NCBI GenBank assembly: GCA_020052545.1
Contig: JAGVOV010000167.1
Location: 1-8,517 of the forward strand
Origin: an archaeon
GTDB lineage: Archaea > Nanobdellota > Nanobdellia > Woesearchaeales > JAGVOV01
Direction: 5' to 3'
Length of the DNA: 8,517 bases
In this document: positions 1-5,811 of the stretch, one piece after another
Numbering within the stretch: position 1 is the stretch's first letter
How the letters are laid out: each line of letters starts with the position of its first letter
Notes under the pieces: generated by a model
What the model was told of the DNA's origin: nothing
Seen by the model: only the letters and a program-made list of their open reading frames with translations
The model's database searches: none
Position numbers and translations under genes: made by a program

Positions 1-22
1 CCATTTCTTCTATTGATACCAT
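1..22 (-). CDS. Possible 5' end of a leftward gene cut by the window edge
   Basis: On the minus strand an ATG at 22-20 opens a frame reading MVSIEEM before the window ends. No Shine-Dalgarno sequence precedes it. A TATA-like TTTTAATA lies at 52-45 on the same strand, its centre about 27 bases upstream of the ATG. That is the spacing expected for an archaeal leaderless transcript, and it matches the arrangement of the PhoU gene in this window. Only seven codons are visible, so no product can be named. A competing reading is a rightward gene whose frame 3 tail ends with TAA at 48-50, followed by the T-tracts at 55-131. The two readings cannot be separated here. Confidence 0.3.
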
Positions 23-54
23 AAGGGGTGAAATAACGCTCGGCTATTAAAAGG

Positions 55-131
55 TTTTTGATTGGATTTATTGGATACGACGATTTTTCTTCAATCCTAA
101 GTACGTTTTTCCAGCTCTTAAGGCGTTTTTT
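55..131 (+). terminator. Cluster of four T-tracts, possible archaeal U-tract terminator
   Basis: Runs of five to six T occur on the plus strand at 55-59, 84-88, 106-110 and 126-131, spaced 20-29 bases apart. Archaeal transcription commonly ends at oligo-U tracts without a hairpin, so this cluster could terminate a rightward transcript entering from the left. If the gene at the left edge is instead leftward, these are simply A-tracts upstream of its promoter. No strong hairpin precedes any of the tracts. Confidence 0.3.
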
Positions 132-143
132 CCTGCAGCTCTT
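104..143. repeat. Imperfect direct repeat, two copies 20 bases apart
   Basis: The segment CGTTTTTCCAGCTCTT at 104-119 recurs at 124-143 as the same sequence with one extra T and an inserted TGC. Just downstream is the 10-base palindrome CTTTATAAAG at 141-150, which could also be a weak TATA element. A shorter direct repeat, ATTGGAT, sits at 61-67 and 70-76. These may be regulator sites or the product of local slippage; nothing in the sequence decides between them. Confidence 0.4.
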
Positions 144-157
144 TATAAAGCAAATTT

Positions 158-236
158 GGCTGTTTAATAGCCTCCCTAGAGGCATCTTGGGGCCTCCTTA
201 AAGCCTTTTATATGGCCTTTTTACGGCTTCTTGGGG
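158..236. repeat. Degenerate 22-23-base tandem repeats upstream of the PRTase operon
   Basis: Three units begin with GCCT at 170, 192 and 215, giving a period of 22 and then 23 bases. Units 1 and 3 are most alike: GCCT, a variable stretch with a central TA, GGC, then A or T followed by TCTTGGGG. Unit 2 keeps the GCCTCC start and central TA but has a diverged, AT-rich right half. Unit 1 contains a perfect inverted repeat, GCCTC (170-174) with GAGGC (179-183). GAGGC could alternatively pair with GCCTC at 192-196. Another small inverted repeat, GGCT (158-161) with AGCC (169-172), lies at the left edge. The period of about two helical turns, ending roughly 40 bases before the TATA box, suggests a regulator-binding array. 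This is inference. Confidence 0.5.
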
Positions 237-273
237 GGTTATAGCTATTTGTTGTTACTGAATGATAGTAAAA

Positions 274-281
274 TTTATATA
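274..281 (+). promoter_or_regulatory. TATA box of the leader peptide/PRTase operon
   Basis: TTTATATA follows an A-rich stretch (AAAA at 270-273) that could serve as the BRE. Archaeal start sites usually lie about 25-27 bases downstream of the TATA centre, which predicts transcription starting near 303. That gives a short leader of roughly 12-15 bases with just enough room for the ribosome-binding site at 306-311. A second TATA-like stretch, TTTTATAT (206-213), lies inside the tandem repeats and is a weaker alternative. Confidence 0.6.
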
Positions 282-305
282 CTCTTATCCCCAATAATAG
301 CCCAA

Positions 306-311
306 GGGGTG
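306..311 (+). promoter_or_regulatory. Ribosome-binding site of the 31-residue leader ORF
   Basis: GGGGTG ends five bases before the ATG at 317. The same motif and spacing occur before the zinc-protein gene at 5587 (GGGGGTG at 5575-5581). This recurrence supports real initiation at 317, although the ORF is very short. Confidence 0.6.
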
Positions 312-316
312 TTAAA

Positions 317-412
317 ATGGTGCTTGAAGATATCTGCAGCAAAGAGAAGAGCTACAAGAAGCTAGAGAAAGAGCAGAGCCAGATTATTGACTATGTGGAG
401 GCCAATAAATGA
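317..412 (+). CDS. 31-residue charged leader peptide coupled to the first PRTase-like gene
   Basis: This short ORF starts at ATG 317 and stops at TGA 410-412. It encodes 31 residues, of which K, E, D and Q make up about half, so a single helix is likely. It has a well-spaced GGGGTG ribosome-binding site and a TATA box at a suitable distance. Its stop overlaps the next start as ATGA, the same junction found between the two large downstream genes. Near its end it carries GGAGG (397-401), seven bases before the next gene's ATG, so ribosomes finishing this peptide could reinitiate. No signal peptide or metal-binding motif is seen; it has one cysteine. I do not recognise it. It could be a translational-coupling or attenuator peptide, a small subunit of the downstream enzymes, or the remnant of a longer gene. 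Confidence 0.55.
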   Translation: MVLEDICSKEKSYKKLEKEQSQIIDYVEANK

Positions 413-2433
413 ACTGGCGCAGCTATCTTGTCTGGCCTTTGATGGCGGCAAACCTGGCAACGCCTTTTGCTGAAGTAGGCCAGGCTTTGAAAGCAAAGAA
501 GATTAATGACAAACTTACTGAGATAGTTAGGAACCTGAGCAAAAGCGACAGGGTCATGGATTACCTTAACAGAGACGCTGCAAAGGCATATGGTTTATTC
601 TCAAAAAAAGGATGGGTCGATCCTTGCGATATGATAGAGCGCCAGGGAATGGCGCAGGGCGAGCTGATATCTAACGTTTTGACAGATTATGTTGTCGAAG
701 CCACCAAGCTGCATGTGGCGCATCCCGATTGGGATTATCCGAAAGTTATGCTTGAAGCAAAGAAAGCTCTTGGAAAGATTGAGGTCAATGATATAAAGCC
801 GGTCTTTGATTATTACAGAGGAACATTATCAAGGGAGTTCAAGTACACTAAAGGAGAGAAAACCTTCTCTGTCCGTATAGGCCCAAAGGATCAATTTAAT
901 CATTGGTATGAAGGCGCGCTATTTTCTGATTTTGATGTTACTTTCAACGCTTATCTGAAGGCCAGGCATCTCGGAATAGATGTGCTCACCAAAAATGGCG
1001 TTGCCAGCAGCACTTATTACTGGGAAGATTCAACAGACGCGATAACAGGAAAGGATTACGACGAGAAAACCGGAAGAAAGCTTGGAGGAAGGGGGGTAGA
1101 CACAAATCCTGAAATGCTGACTGATTATGAGATGGAGCATGGCAAGCAGGAGCCCGGGATTGTGGGAAACGTCATCTTCAAGGTCGAGCAGTTTCTGAAG
1201 ATCCTTCCGACTTATGAATTGAGGAAATTGGCCAATGAAAAGAGCGTTGACTTCAACGCCCTTGCATCTACTATGTGGGATTCAATTCCTTTAGAGGAGA
1301 TTATCGGAGAGATCGCATCGAGCAGCAGGACCAGGCAGAGTTCTGAGCCCATGCTCTACGCAGAGGCCATGACTCTTGCGGTGCTGCCGGTCATCAGATA
1401 TCTGCACGAGAACGGAATAAATGACGTGGTCATAGCAGACAGAGGCAACAGGCCGGCTGGAATCGTGCTTGAAGAGATCGTTAAAGAGCTTGATCTTGGC
1501 ATAAACGTACATTACGCAAAGATATCGAATCTGAAGAAAGTGTCAGAAGGCTACATGTTCACAGATGAGTTCGCGAACAGTGTCCAGAACCCCGATTATA
1601 TAATGTCTTTGGTCAGGGAATTAAGGATATTGAAAGATGATGAGGACAAGAAGGAGACCAGCGACGGAGAGCGCCTGAAGATAAGACAACGGATAAGCGA
1701 GATTGGAGAAGCTTTGAAGCCTTATTATGAGCAGACAAAAGAAAAGGTAAAGGAGCTTTACAAAGAAGGGCTGGCAAAACATGTAACTGTGGACCACAGC
1801 AACTTTGTTGTATTTGATGATTTCATAAAGAGCGGCTCGGCCAGAGCTGCTACAATTGATGCCCTTACAGGCCTTGGATATGATGTTGATGAGGGCAAAT
1901 TCATAGCTATGATAAACACCGACGGCAACAAGTCAGGAGCTTTTGCTATAAACCTCGGCAATATGTTTGACCCGAAGAAAGACACAGACTGGCAGACGAT
2001 GCTTGAATACCACCACAAGCAGCTTGAGATAGGAGTTACATACGGAATGGATGAAGAGACTGTAGACCAAAGTAAGCTGTTTGAAAGATGGAGAATCATA
2101 GACCACTACAAGCTTCAGGCGCCAAAAGACAAATTTTTTACAGCCGAAGAGGCCATGGGCATAGCGAAGGACATCAGGCAGAATTATGTGATAAACGGCC
2201 ACTCACTTTTCTTCGCAGTCGATCTCATAGGAAGAGAGTGGAGCGAAGACTTGCAGAGAGATGTAAATTTTAAGATTACAGATTTCTACAGGCAGAGGCT
2301 TGTCGACGGAATAAAGAGCACACTGGATAAGGCAGAAAGAGTCAACGTGAAGCAGTTCATAGAAGGCCATAAGGTGGACAGGCTTGAGAGATATGTCATG
2401 GACCTACAAGAAAGGCTGAGGGATGCAGCATGA
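409..2433 (+). CDS. Large phosphoribosyltransferase-like protein, first paralogue (674 aa)
   Basis: The protein carries a type I phosphoribosyltransferase-like core. A strand and loop reading VVIADRGNRPAG lies around residues 340-351, and the PRPP-binding-type motif FVVFDDFIKSGSA at 466-478 contains the acidic pair D470-D471. Family knowledge says this loop binds the ribose-phosphate of PRPP; here the usual final Ser/Thr is Ala478. The two motifs are about 126 residues apart, well over the spacing I expect in small PRTases, and the excess is mostly charged helix (about 400-460). An uncharacterised region of about 340 residues precedes the core and about 200 residues follow it. Residues 5-22 are moderately hydrophobic. 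Start choice: GGAGG sits seven bases upstream, the ATG overlaps the leader stop, and the next paralogue also begins MNWR. Its TGA overlaps the next gene's ATG. It is homologous to the following protein over most of its length. Substrate and named family are unknown; a non-catalytic or regulatory PRTase fold is possible. Confidence 0.7.
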   Translation: MNWRSYLVWPLMAANLATPFAEVGQALKAKKINDKLTEIVRNLSKSDRVMDYLNRDAAKAYGLFSKKGWVDPCDMIERQGMAQGELISNVLTDYVVEATKLHVAHPDWDYPKVMLEAKKALGKIEVNDIKPVFDYYRGTLSREFKYTKGEKTFSVRIGPKDQFNHWYEGALFSDFDVTFNAYLKARHLGIDVLTKNGVASSTYYWEDSTDAITGKDYDEKTGRKLGGRGVDTNPEMLTDYEMEHGKQEPGIVGNVIFKVEQFLKILPTYELRKLANEKSVDFNALASTMWDSIPLEEIIGEIASSSRTRQSSEPMLYAEAMTLAVLPVIRYLHENGINDVVIADRGNRPAGIVLEEIVKELDLGINVHYAKISNLKKVSEGYMFTDEFANSVQNPDYIMSLVRELRILKDDEDKKETSDGERLKIRQRISEIGEALKPYYEQTKEKVKELYKEGLAKHVTVDHSNFVVFDDFIKSGSARAATIDALTGLGYDVDEGKFIAMINTDGNKSGAFAINLGNMFDPKKDTDWQTMLEYHHKQLEIGVTYGMDEETVDQSKLFERWRIIDHYKLQAPKDKFFTAEEAMGIAKDIRQNYVINGHSLFFAVDLIGREWSEDLQRDVNFKITDFYRQRLVDGIKSTLDKAERVNVKQFIEGHKVDRLERYVMDLQERLRDAA

Positions 2434-4550
2434 ACTGGCGCAGATATATCTCAGCAGCTTTGATCCCAGTTGAGCTATTCATGAATCTTGCATTCATCAG
2501 GCCAGATTCTAAAAAGATTGAGCAGCAGAACCTTGACAAGCTCAAAGGCATGTTCTCAAGCGCTTACACAAGGCTGACGAATGTCCATCCGATATCGCTC
2601 GGCGAGCTCCATGGGATGGTCACTGATGATAAGATGATTTGGCACCCTGTAGACAATGTGATGTTGGGAGAATCGCCGAACCTGAGGTTTTTGGATGAGG
2701 CAAAAGTGGAATTTGTCAAGAGATGCGCGGAGCTGAAGATGAATTCTCCTGGCATGAGCTATGAAAATATATTTAGAGAAGCAAGGAAAGGCCTGGGAGA
2801 TTTTGAAGTGACAGAACAAAAGGTAAATTATCTTGAACACAACCCAGGAGACGCTATTTGGAAGCACAAATCAGATGATCATATAGACATAAAGCAGGAA
2901 GTTCCTGGAAGCCTAATGAGATTTTCTTCATTTTCTGGCAGAGGGTTCTCAAAGGACAATCCTGCAAGCTTTGACAAGAGATATATCCCAAGAGATTTGA
3001 TGCTGATAACAGATTTTGACAAGCTGCTTGAAGCGTATGAAAAAGCAAGGCAGTTAGGCCCAGAGACACTGGAGAAGAGCTGGACAGAGAATGGCGTGAC
3101 CGAGTATGAGATTGAGAATGGCACGCAGGACAAAGGCGTTGTTGGAAATATGCTCTATGATCTTGAGGGGAAGCTCGAGAACCTTGACAAGCTGCTTAAG
3201 CTGATGCCTTCCAATCAGATAAGCAAGGAAGATGCTGCCAGCGTGATAGCATCCGCCTGGGATTTTGCTCCGAGGATGCCGGCACAGACGATGCAGATAA
3301 GCCCTGTCAGCCAGCAGAGCAATGTCGCAAGGATATATGCAGAGCAGCTAGCATTGGGAACTTTGTCAGTGCTTCGTGATTTATACGCGGCCAGTGTGGA
3401 TGAGGTCGTAGTGGCAGACAGGGGCAACAGGCCTGCCGGTATGGTGCTTGAGCATATTGTTGGTAGATTGGATATTGACATGAAAATAAATTTCGCCAAG
3501 ATCTCGCAGATAAAGAAAGTCTCAGAGTCATATTCGTTCACTGATGAATTTGCCGCTTCGACAGGCCTTGATGTCGCTGAGGTTAATGGCATTGTAGAGA
3601 AAGTTAGAGGACTAAGGAAAGAGTATAATGAGAAAGGGATAATGCATGAGGACGCTCAGGAGCTGAAAGCAGAGATAGCAAGAATTGAAGAGGGCCTTTC
3701 GTCTCTATATGCAGAGACAAGGGCAAGGGCGAGAGAGCTTTATTCTGCCGGACTGCAACGCTACACAGACCTGAGCGGCCGCTTTGTGATATTCGACGAT
3801 TTCATTAGGACCGGCAAAACGAGAGACGACACTATTGGCATCTTGAGAGATATGGGCCATGATGCAGGCTATGACAATTTCATTGCTGCAATCAATACTA
3901 CCGAGAATGTTTCAAATGTTGCAGCAATCAACCCTGTCTTCAGCAGCGTCTATGACTGGAAGCAGAAATGCAGCTGGAAAGAGCTTCTTGAATATCATAA
4001 CAGGCAGCTTGAGATCGGGATAAATTATGGTATGGATAAAGATGTAAAAGATGCGGAGAAGATGTTCGACAGGTGGCAGGTGAAGGACCATTACAAGCTT
4101 CCAAAGCCAAAGGACGGCCTTGCTTACGAAGAAAATGAAGCCAAATGGTTAGGCTGGAAGATGAAGATAGAAGGAAAATACAGAGTCTCCGCTGATTTTC
4201 ATTTCGAAGACAGGATAAAGGCGATGCTTACCGGAAAATCATGGAGCAAGGAGCTCGAGGAAGACATCAATATGGTGGTCACCGAGACATATCAGACCAT
4301 TCTTCTTCTGGAAGTCAACCGCATGATGAGCCGCTTCGGAAAAGATGAGCTGCTTGACTTTGTCATCGGGAAAAGGTCTCCGAATGTTGAGGATGCTGTC
4401 AACTCGATGATGCAGCAGAACGAATCTGGAAATATAATCGGATTAGGACGCCATCTGTACGATAAATTATATTTGCCTAGAGACCACGCTTTCCTGGAAT
4501 CAAGTGGGGCCTTGCCCAAATCAAAAGAAGTTGAAAATATCGCAGCCTAG
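2430..4550 (+). CDS. Large phosphoribosyltransferase-like protein, second paralogue (706 aa)
   Basis: This is a diverged tandem copy of the preceding gene. The core has VVVADRGNRPAG near residues 326-337 and a better PRPP-loop match, RFVIFDDFIRTGKT at 451-464, with D456, D457, T461, G462 and T464 all in place. The 126-residue spacing between the two aspartate landmarks equals that of its neighbour. Other shared blocks include AKIS-KKVSE-FTDEFA shortly after the first motif, LEYH-RQLEIG-YGMD near 520, and TEYEIENG-VVGN in the N-terminal region. Its tail past the PRPP loop is about 46 residues longer and ends in a unique stretch. Residues 6-22 are hydrophobic after MNWRR. The start overlaps the upstream stop as ATGA, with GAGGG about seven bases before it. 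The stop TAG overlaps the convergent PhoU gene by 4 bases, leaving no room for a terminator. Catalysis on PRPP is more plausible here than in the first copy, but the acceptor is unknown. Confidence 0.72.
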   Translation: MNWRRYISAALIPVELFMNLAFIRPDSKKIEQQNLDKLKGMFSSAYTRLTNVHPISLGELHGMVTDDKMIWHPVDNVMLGESPNLRFLDEAKVEFVKRCAELKMNSPGMSYENIFREARKGLGDFEVTEQKVNYLEHNPGDAIWKHKSDDHIDIKQEVPGSLMRFSSFSGRGFSKDNPASFDKRYIPRDLMLITDFDKLLEAYEKARQLGPETLEKSWTENGVTEYEIENGTQDKGVVGNMLYDLEGKLENLDKLLKLMPSNQISKEDAASVIASAWDFAPRMPAQTMQISPVSQQSNVARIYAEQLALGTLSVLRDLYAASVDEVVVADRGNRPAGMVLEHIVGRLDIDMKINFAKISQIKKVSESYSFTDEFAASTGLDVAEVNGIVEKVRGLRKEYNEKGIMHEDAQELKAEIARIEEGLSSLYAETRARARELYSAGLQRYTDLSGRFVIFDDFIRTGKTRDDTIGILRDMGHDAGYDNFIAAINTTENVSNVAAINPVFSSVYDWKQKCSWKELLEYHNRQLEIGINYGMDKDVKDAEKMFDRWQVKDHYKLPKPKDGLAYEENEAKWLGWKMKIEGKYRVSADFHFEDRIKAMLTGKSWSKELEEDINMVVTETYQTILLLEVNRMMSRFGKDELLDFVIGKRSPNVEDAVNSMMQQNESGNIIGLGRHLYDKLYLPRDHAFLESSGALPKSKEVENIAA

Positions 4551-5449
4551 TAATACATCTCCAGGAACGGCTCAGCCATCTCATAAACCAGGATGGCCAG
4601 GTTCACTGCATGATGCAGAAGCACCGCATCAGCACCCTTGGACTTGGCCATCAGGTTTTTCGCTTCCTCTTCGATGGTCTGCCTCTCTGCCACAATATGG
4701 TGCACTTTCTTCTCGTCAAAAGTGTAATAGCATTCATAGAATGTCCTCACAAGCTTCGATGCCTTCGTGAATTGGTCTAAGGCGACATGCCCGACTTTCT
4801 TGCCCTGGAACCACTTAGCGACATACTTGTACTCATCCACAATCCTCTCATTCTCCTGTATCAATGCATAGAGATATTTCACGCGGAGCTCATCCTTGTA
4901 GCCTTTCTTGGCCAATAAACGCTTGCAGAAATCTGTCAGTTTGTTGTTAACTTTCTCAGCAGCCAATAAGCGCTGCATTGCCGCAGAATCAGACGTCTTC
5001 AAAGCTTCAATAGTTTCCTCAGCCACCTGGACAGAGATGAGCATGCAGCGCCTGAACACATTGTCGAACTGCTCATCATCCATAGACACGATGTCTGACA
5101 GCTTCACATAATCCTTGCCTTGGTCTATGACCTCAACGCCAATGAAAGTCGGAAGGTTGCTCTGTATGTAATCGATTATTTTGGGGTTCTTCGACCTCAA
5201 GATTATCTCTTCATATCCCTTTTTGTACAGGGCAGCAAAGACCCTCTTAAGGTATTTTGGCCTCTCAAAATCGAGTGTCAGGTCTTTGGTCTCCTTCTTG
5301 TGCTCTTTGTCTGTGTAGATCACAAGCTTGTTTCCCTGCTCCTCTATCTCAAGCTCATCCCCGGGCTTCAAATCAAATCTCTCAGCCCATTTGCTCGGCA
5401 GGCTCGCAACCAGAGAAGAGGAACCAAGACGGACGATTTTGCGCTTCAT
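4547..5449 (-). CDS. AbrB-PhoU family transcriptional/phosphate regulator (300 aa)
   Basis: Residues 1-47 form a SpoVT-AbrB swapped-hairpin DNA-binding domain, with signatures MKRKIVRLGSSSLVASLPSKW and LKPGDELEIEEQGNKLVIY. A mixed linker domain spans about 60-120, and an all-helical PhoU-like region runs from about 121 to 300. This architecture is known in archaea, where such proteins are annotated as phosphate-uptake regulators; in bacteria PhoU acts with Pst transporters and PhoR. Metal-site motifs look altered: the usual acidic E..VD-type helix reads AEKVNNKL near 164-171, while ENERIVDEYKYVAKW (199-213) resembles the PhoU ERIADxxxxIA helix. No transporter or sensor gene is in the window. 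The ATG at 5449-5447 lacks a Shine-Dalgarno, but a TATA box is centred about 27 bases upstream, so a leaderless message is likely. It is divergent from the zinc-protein operon and could autoregulate the shared intergenic region. Its stop overlaps the convergent gene by 4 bases. Confidence 0.82.
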   Translation of the reverse strand: MKRKIVRLGSSSLVASLPSKWAERFDLKPGDELEIEEQGNKLVIYTDKEHKKETKDLTLDFERPKYLKRVFAALYKKGYEEIILRSKNPKIIDYIQSNLPTFIGVEVIDQGKDYVKLSDIVSMDDEQFDNVFRRCMLISVQVAEETIEALKTSDSAAMQRLLAAEKVNNKLTDFCKRLLAKKGYKDELRVKYLYALIQENERIVDEYKYVAKWFQGKKVGHVALDQFTKASKLVRTFYECYYTFDEKKVHHIVAERQTIEEEAKNLMAKSKGADAVLLHHAVNLAILVYEMAEPFLEMYY

Positions 5450-5471
5450 AGGGGCTATAAAGGGGGTTTAG

Positions 5472-5479
5472 TATATAAA
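5472..5479 (-). promoter_or_regulatory. TATA box of the leaderless AbrB-PhoU gene
   Basis: On the minus strand the box reads TTTATATA, preceded by A-rich sequence that fits a BRE. Its centre is about 27 bases from the ATG at 5449, placing the predicted transcription start at or within a base or two of the start codon. No Shine-Dalgarno precedes that ATG, so a leaderless transcript is the simplest reading. Confidence 0.6.
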
Positions 5480-5530
5480 TTTTTCTAAAATATATGTAAT
5501 CTCACTTATATATATAATATATGAAAAAAG

Positions 5531-5538
5531 TATATATT
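5531..5538 (+). promoter_or_regulatory. Probable TATA box of the zinc-protein/phosphatase operon
   Basis: TATATATT follows a run of six A at 5524-5529. Transcription would start near 5560, giving a leader of about 27 bases before ATG 5587. The adjoining AT-rich stretch at 5506-5520 holds a second candidate that would start transcription near 5538. Both lie in the 137-base divergent region shared with the PhoU promoter, about 60 bases from it. Confidence 0.45.
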
Positions 5539-5574
5539 AACCCACGTCAATACCTAAGTGTAGTAACAGATTTT

Positions 5575-5581
5575 GGGGGTG
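5575..5581 (+). promoter_or_regulatory. Ribosome-binding site that fixes the zinc-protein start at 5587
   Basis: GGGGGTG ends five bases before ATG 5587. An in-frame ATG at 5521 would add 22 residues, but that ATG has no ribosome-binding site and lies upstream of the best TATA box. The start at 5587 is therefore preferred. Confidence 0.7.
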
Positions 5582-5586
5582 TCAAG

Positions 5587-5811
5587 ATGGGTTACATATT
5601 TTATGATGACCACGATTGCAAGAAGTGCGGCCATTTCACCAATCTTTTTTGCGACCAGTGCGGCAAGGGCATCTGTAATTCGCATAGGATCTTCCTAGAC
5701 ATTACAGTGAACCATGGCATTGACGTATGCAAGGATTGCCTGGAGAAATTCAGCCCAACAGGCAAAGTTGGCGGCGTCCTTCTCAATGCAGGAAATGTGA
5801 GGCGCTACTGA
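5587..5811 (+). CDS. Small treble-clef/AN1-like zinc-binding protein (74 aa)
   Basis: The protein is dominated by probable zinc ligands: C11-x2-C14, C22-x2-C25, C30-x2-H33 and C48-x2-C51, with H43 between. The run C-x2-C-x7-C-x2-C-x4-C-x2-H resembles the first part of AN1-type fingers, and the closing CxxC would complete a second site, so two zinc ions in a cross-brace arrangement are likely. Function cannot be assigned; domains of this kind usually mediate protein or nucleic-acid contacts. The last 20 or so residues are glycine-rich and lack ligands. It heads a tightly packed rightward operon, and its TGA overlaps the next gene's ATG (TGATG). The start is set by GGGGGTG five bases upstream. 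It is cytosolic by appearance, with no signal or membrane segment. Confidence 0.7.
   Translation: MGYIFYDDHDCKKCGHFTNLFCDQCGKGICNSHRIFLDITVNHGIDVCKDCLEKFSPTGKVGGVLLNAGNVRRY

Noticed and set aside
158..236. CRISPR array
   Set aside because: The units are contiguous and degenerate with no spacers, and no cas genes are nearby.
23..316. tRNA or other stable RNA in the left non-coding region
   Set aside because: No cloverleaf, T-loop consensus or box C/D pattern could be found; only short weak hairpins are present.
3215..3592. 125-codon minus-strand open frame inside the second PRTase-like gene
   Set aside because: It overlaps the conserved DRGNRPAG region and its translation is Ser/Ala-rich low complexity, typical of an antisense shadow.
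5120..5488. 122-codon plus-strand open frame opposite the PhoU gene
   Set aside because: It covers the well-recognised AbrB domain on the other strand and has no supporting start signals.
5521..5586. Longer start (ATG 5521) for the first zinc protein
   Set aside because: No ribosome-binding site precedes it and it lies upstream of the best TATA box; GGGGGTG sits five bases before ATG 5587.
5727..5810. Longer start for the zinc-ribbon protein
   Set aside because: The extension lies entirely within the preceding zinc-protein gene; ATG 5811 with the TGATG coupling is simpler.
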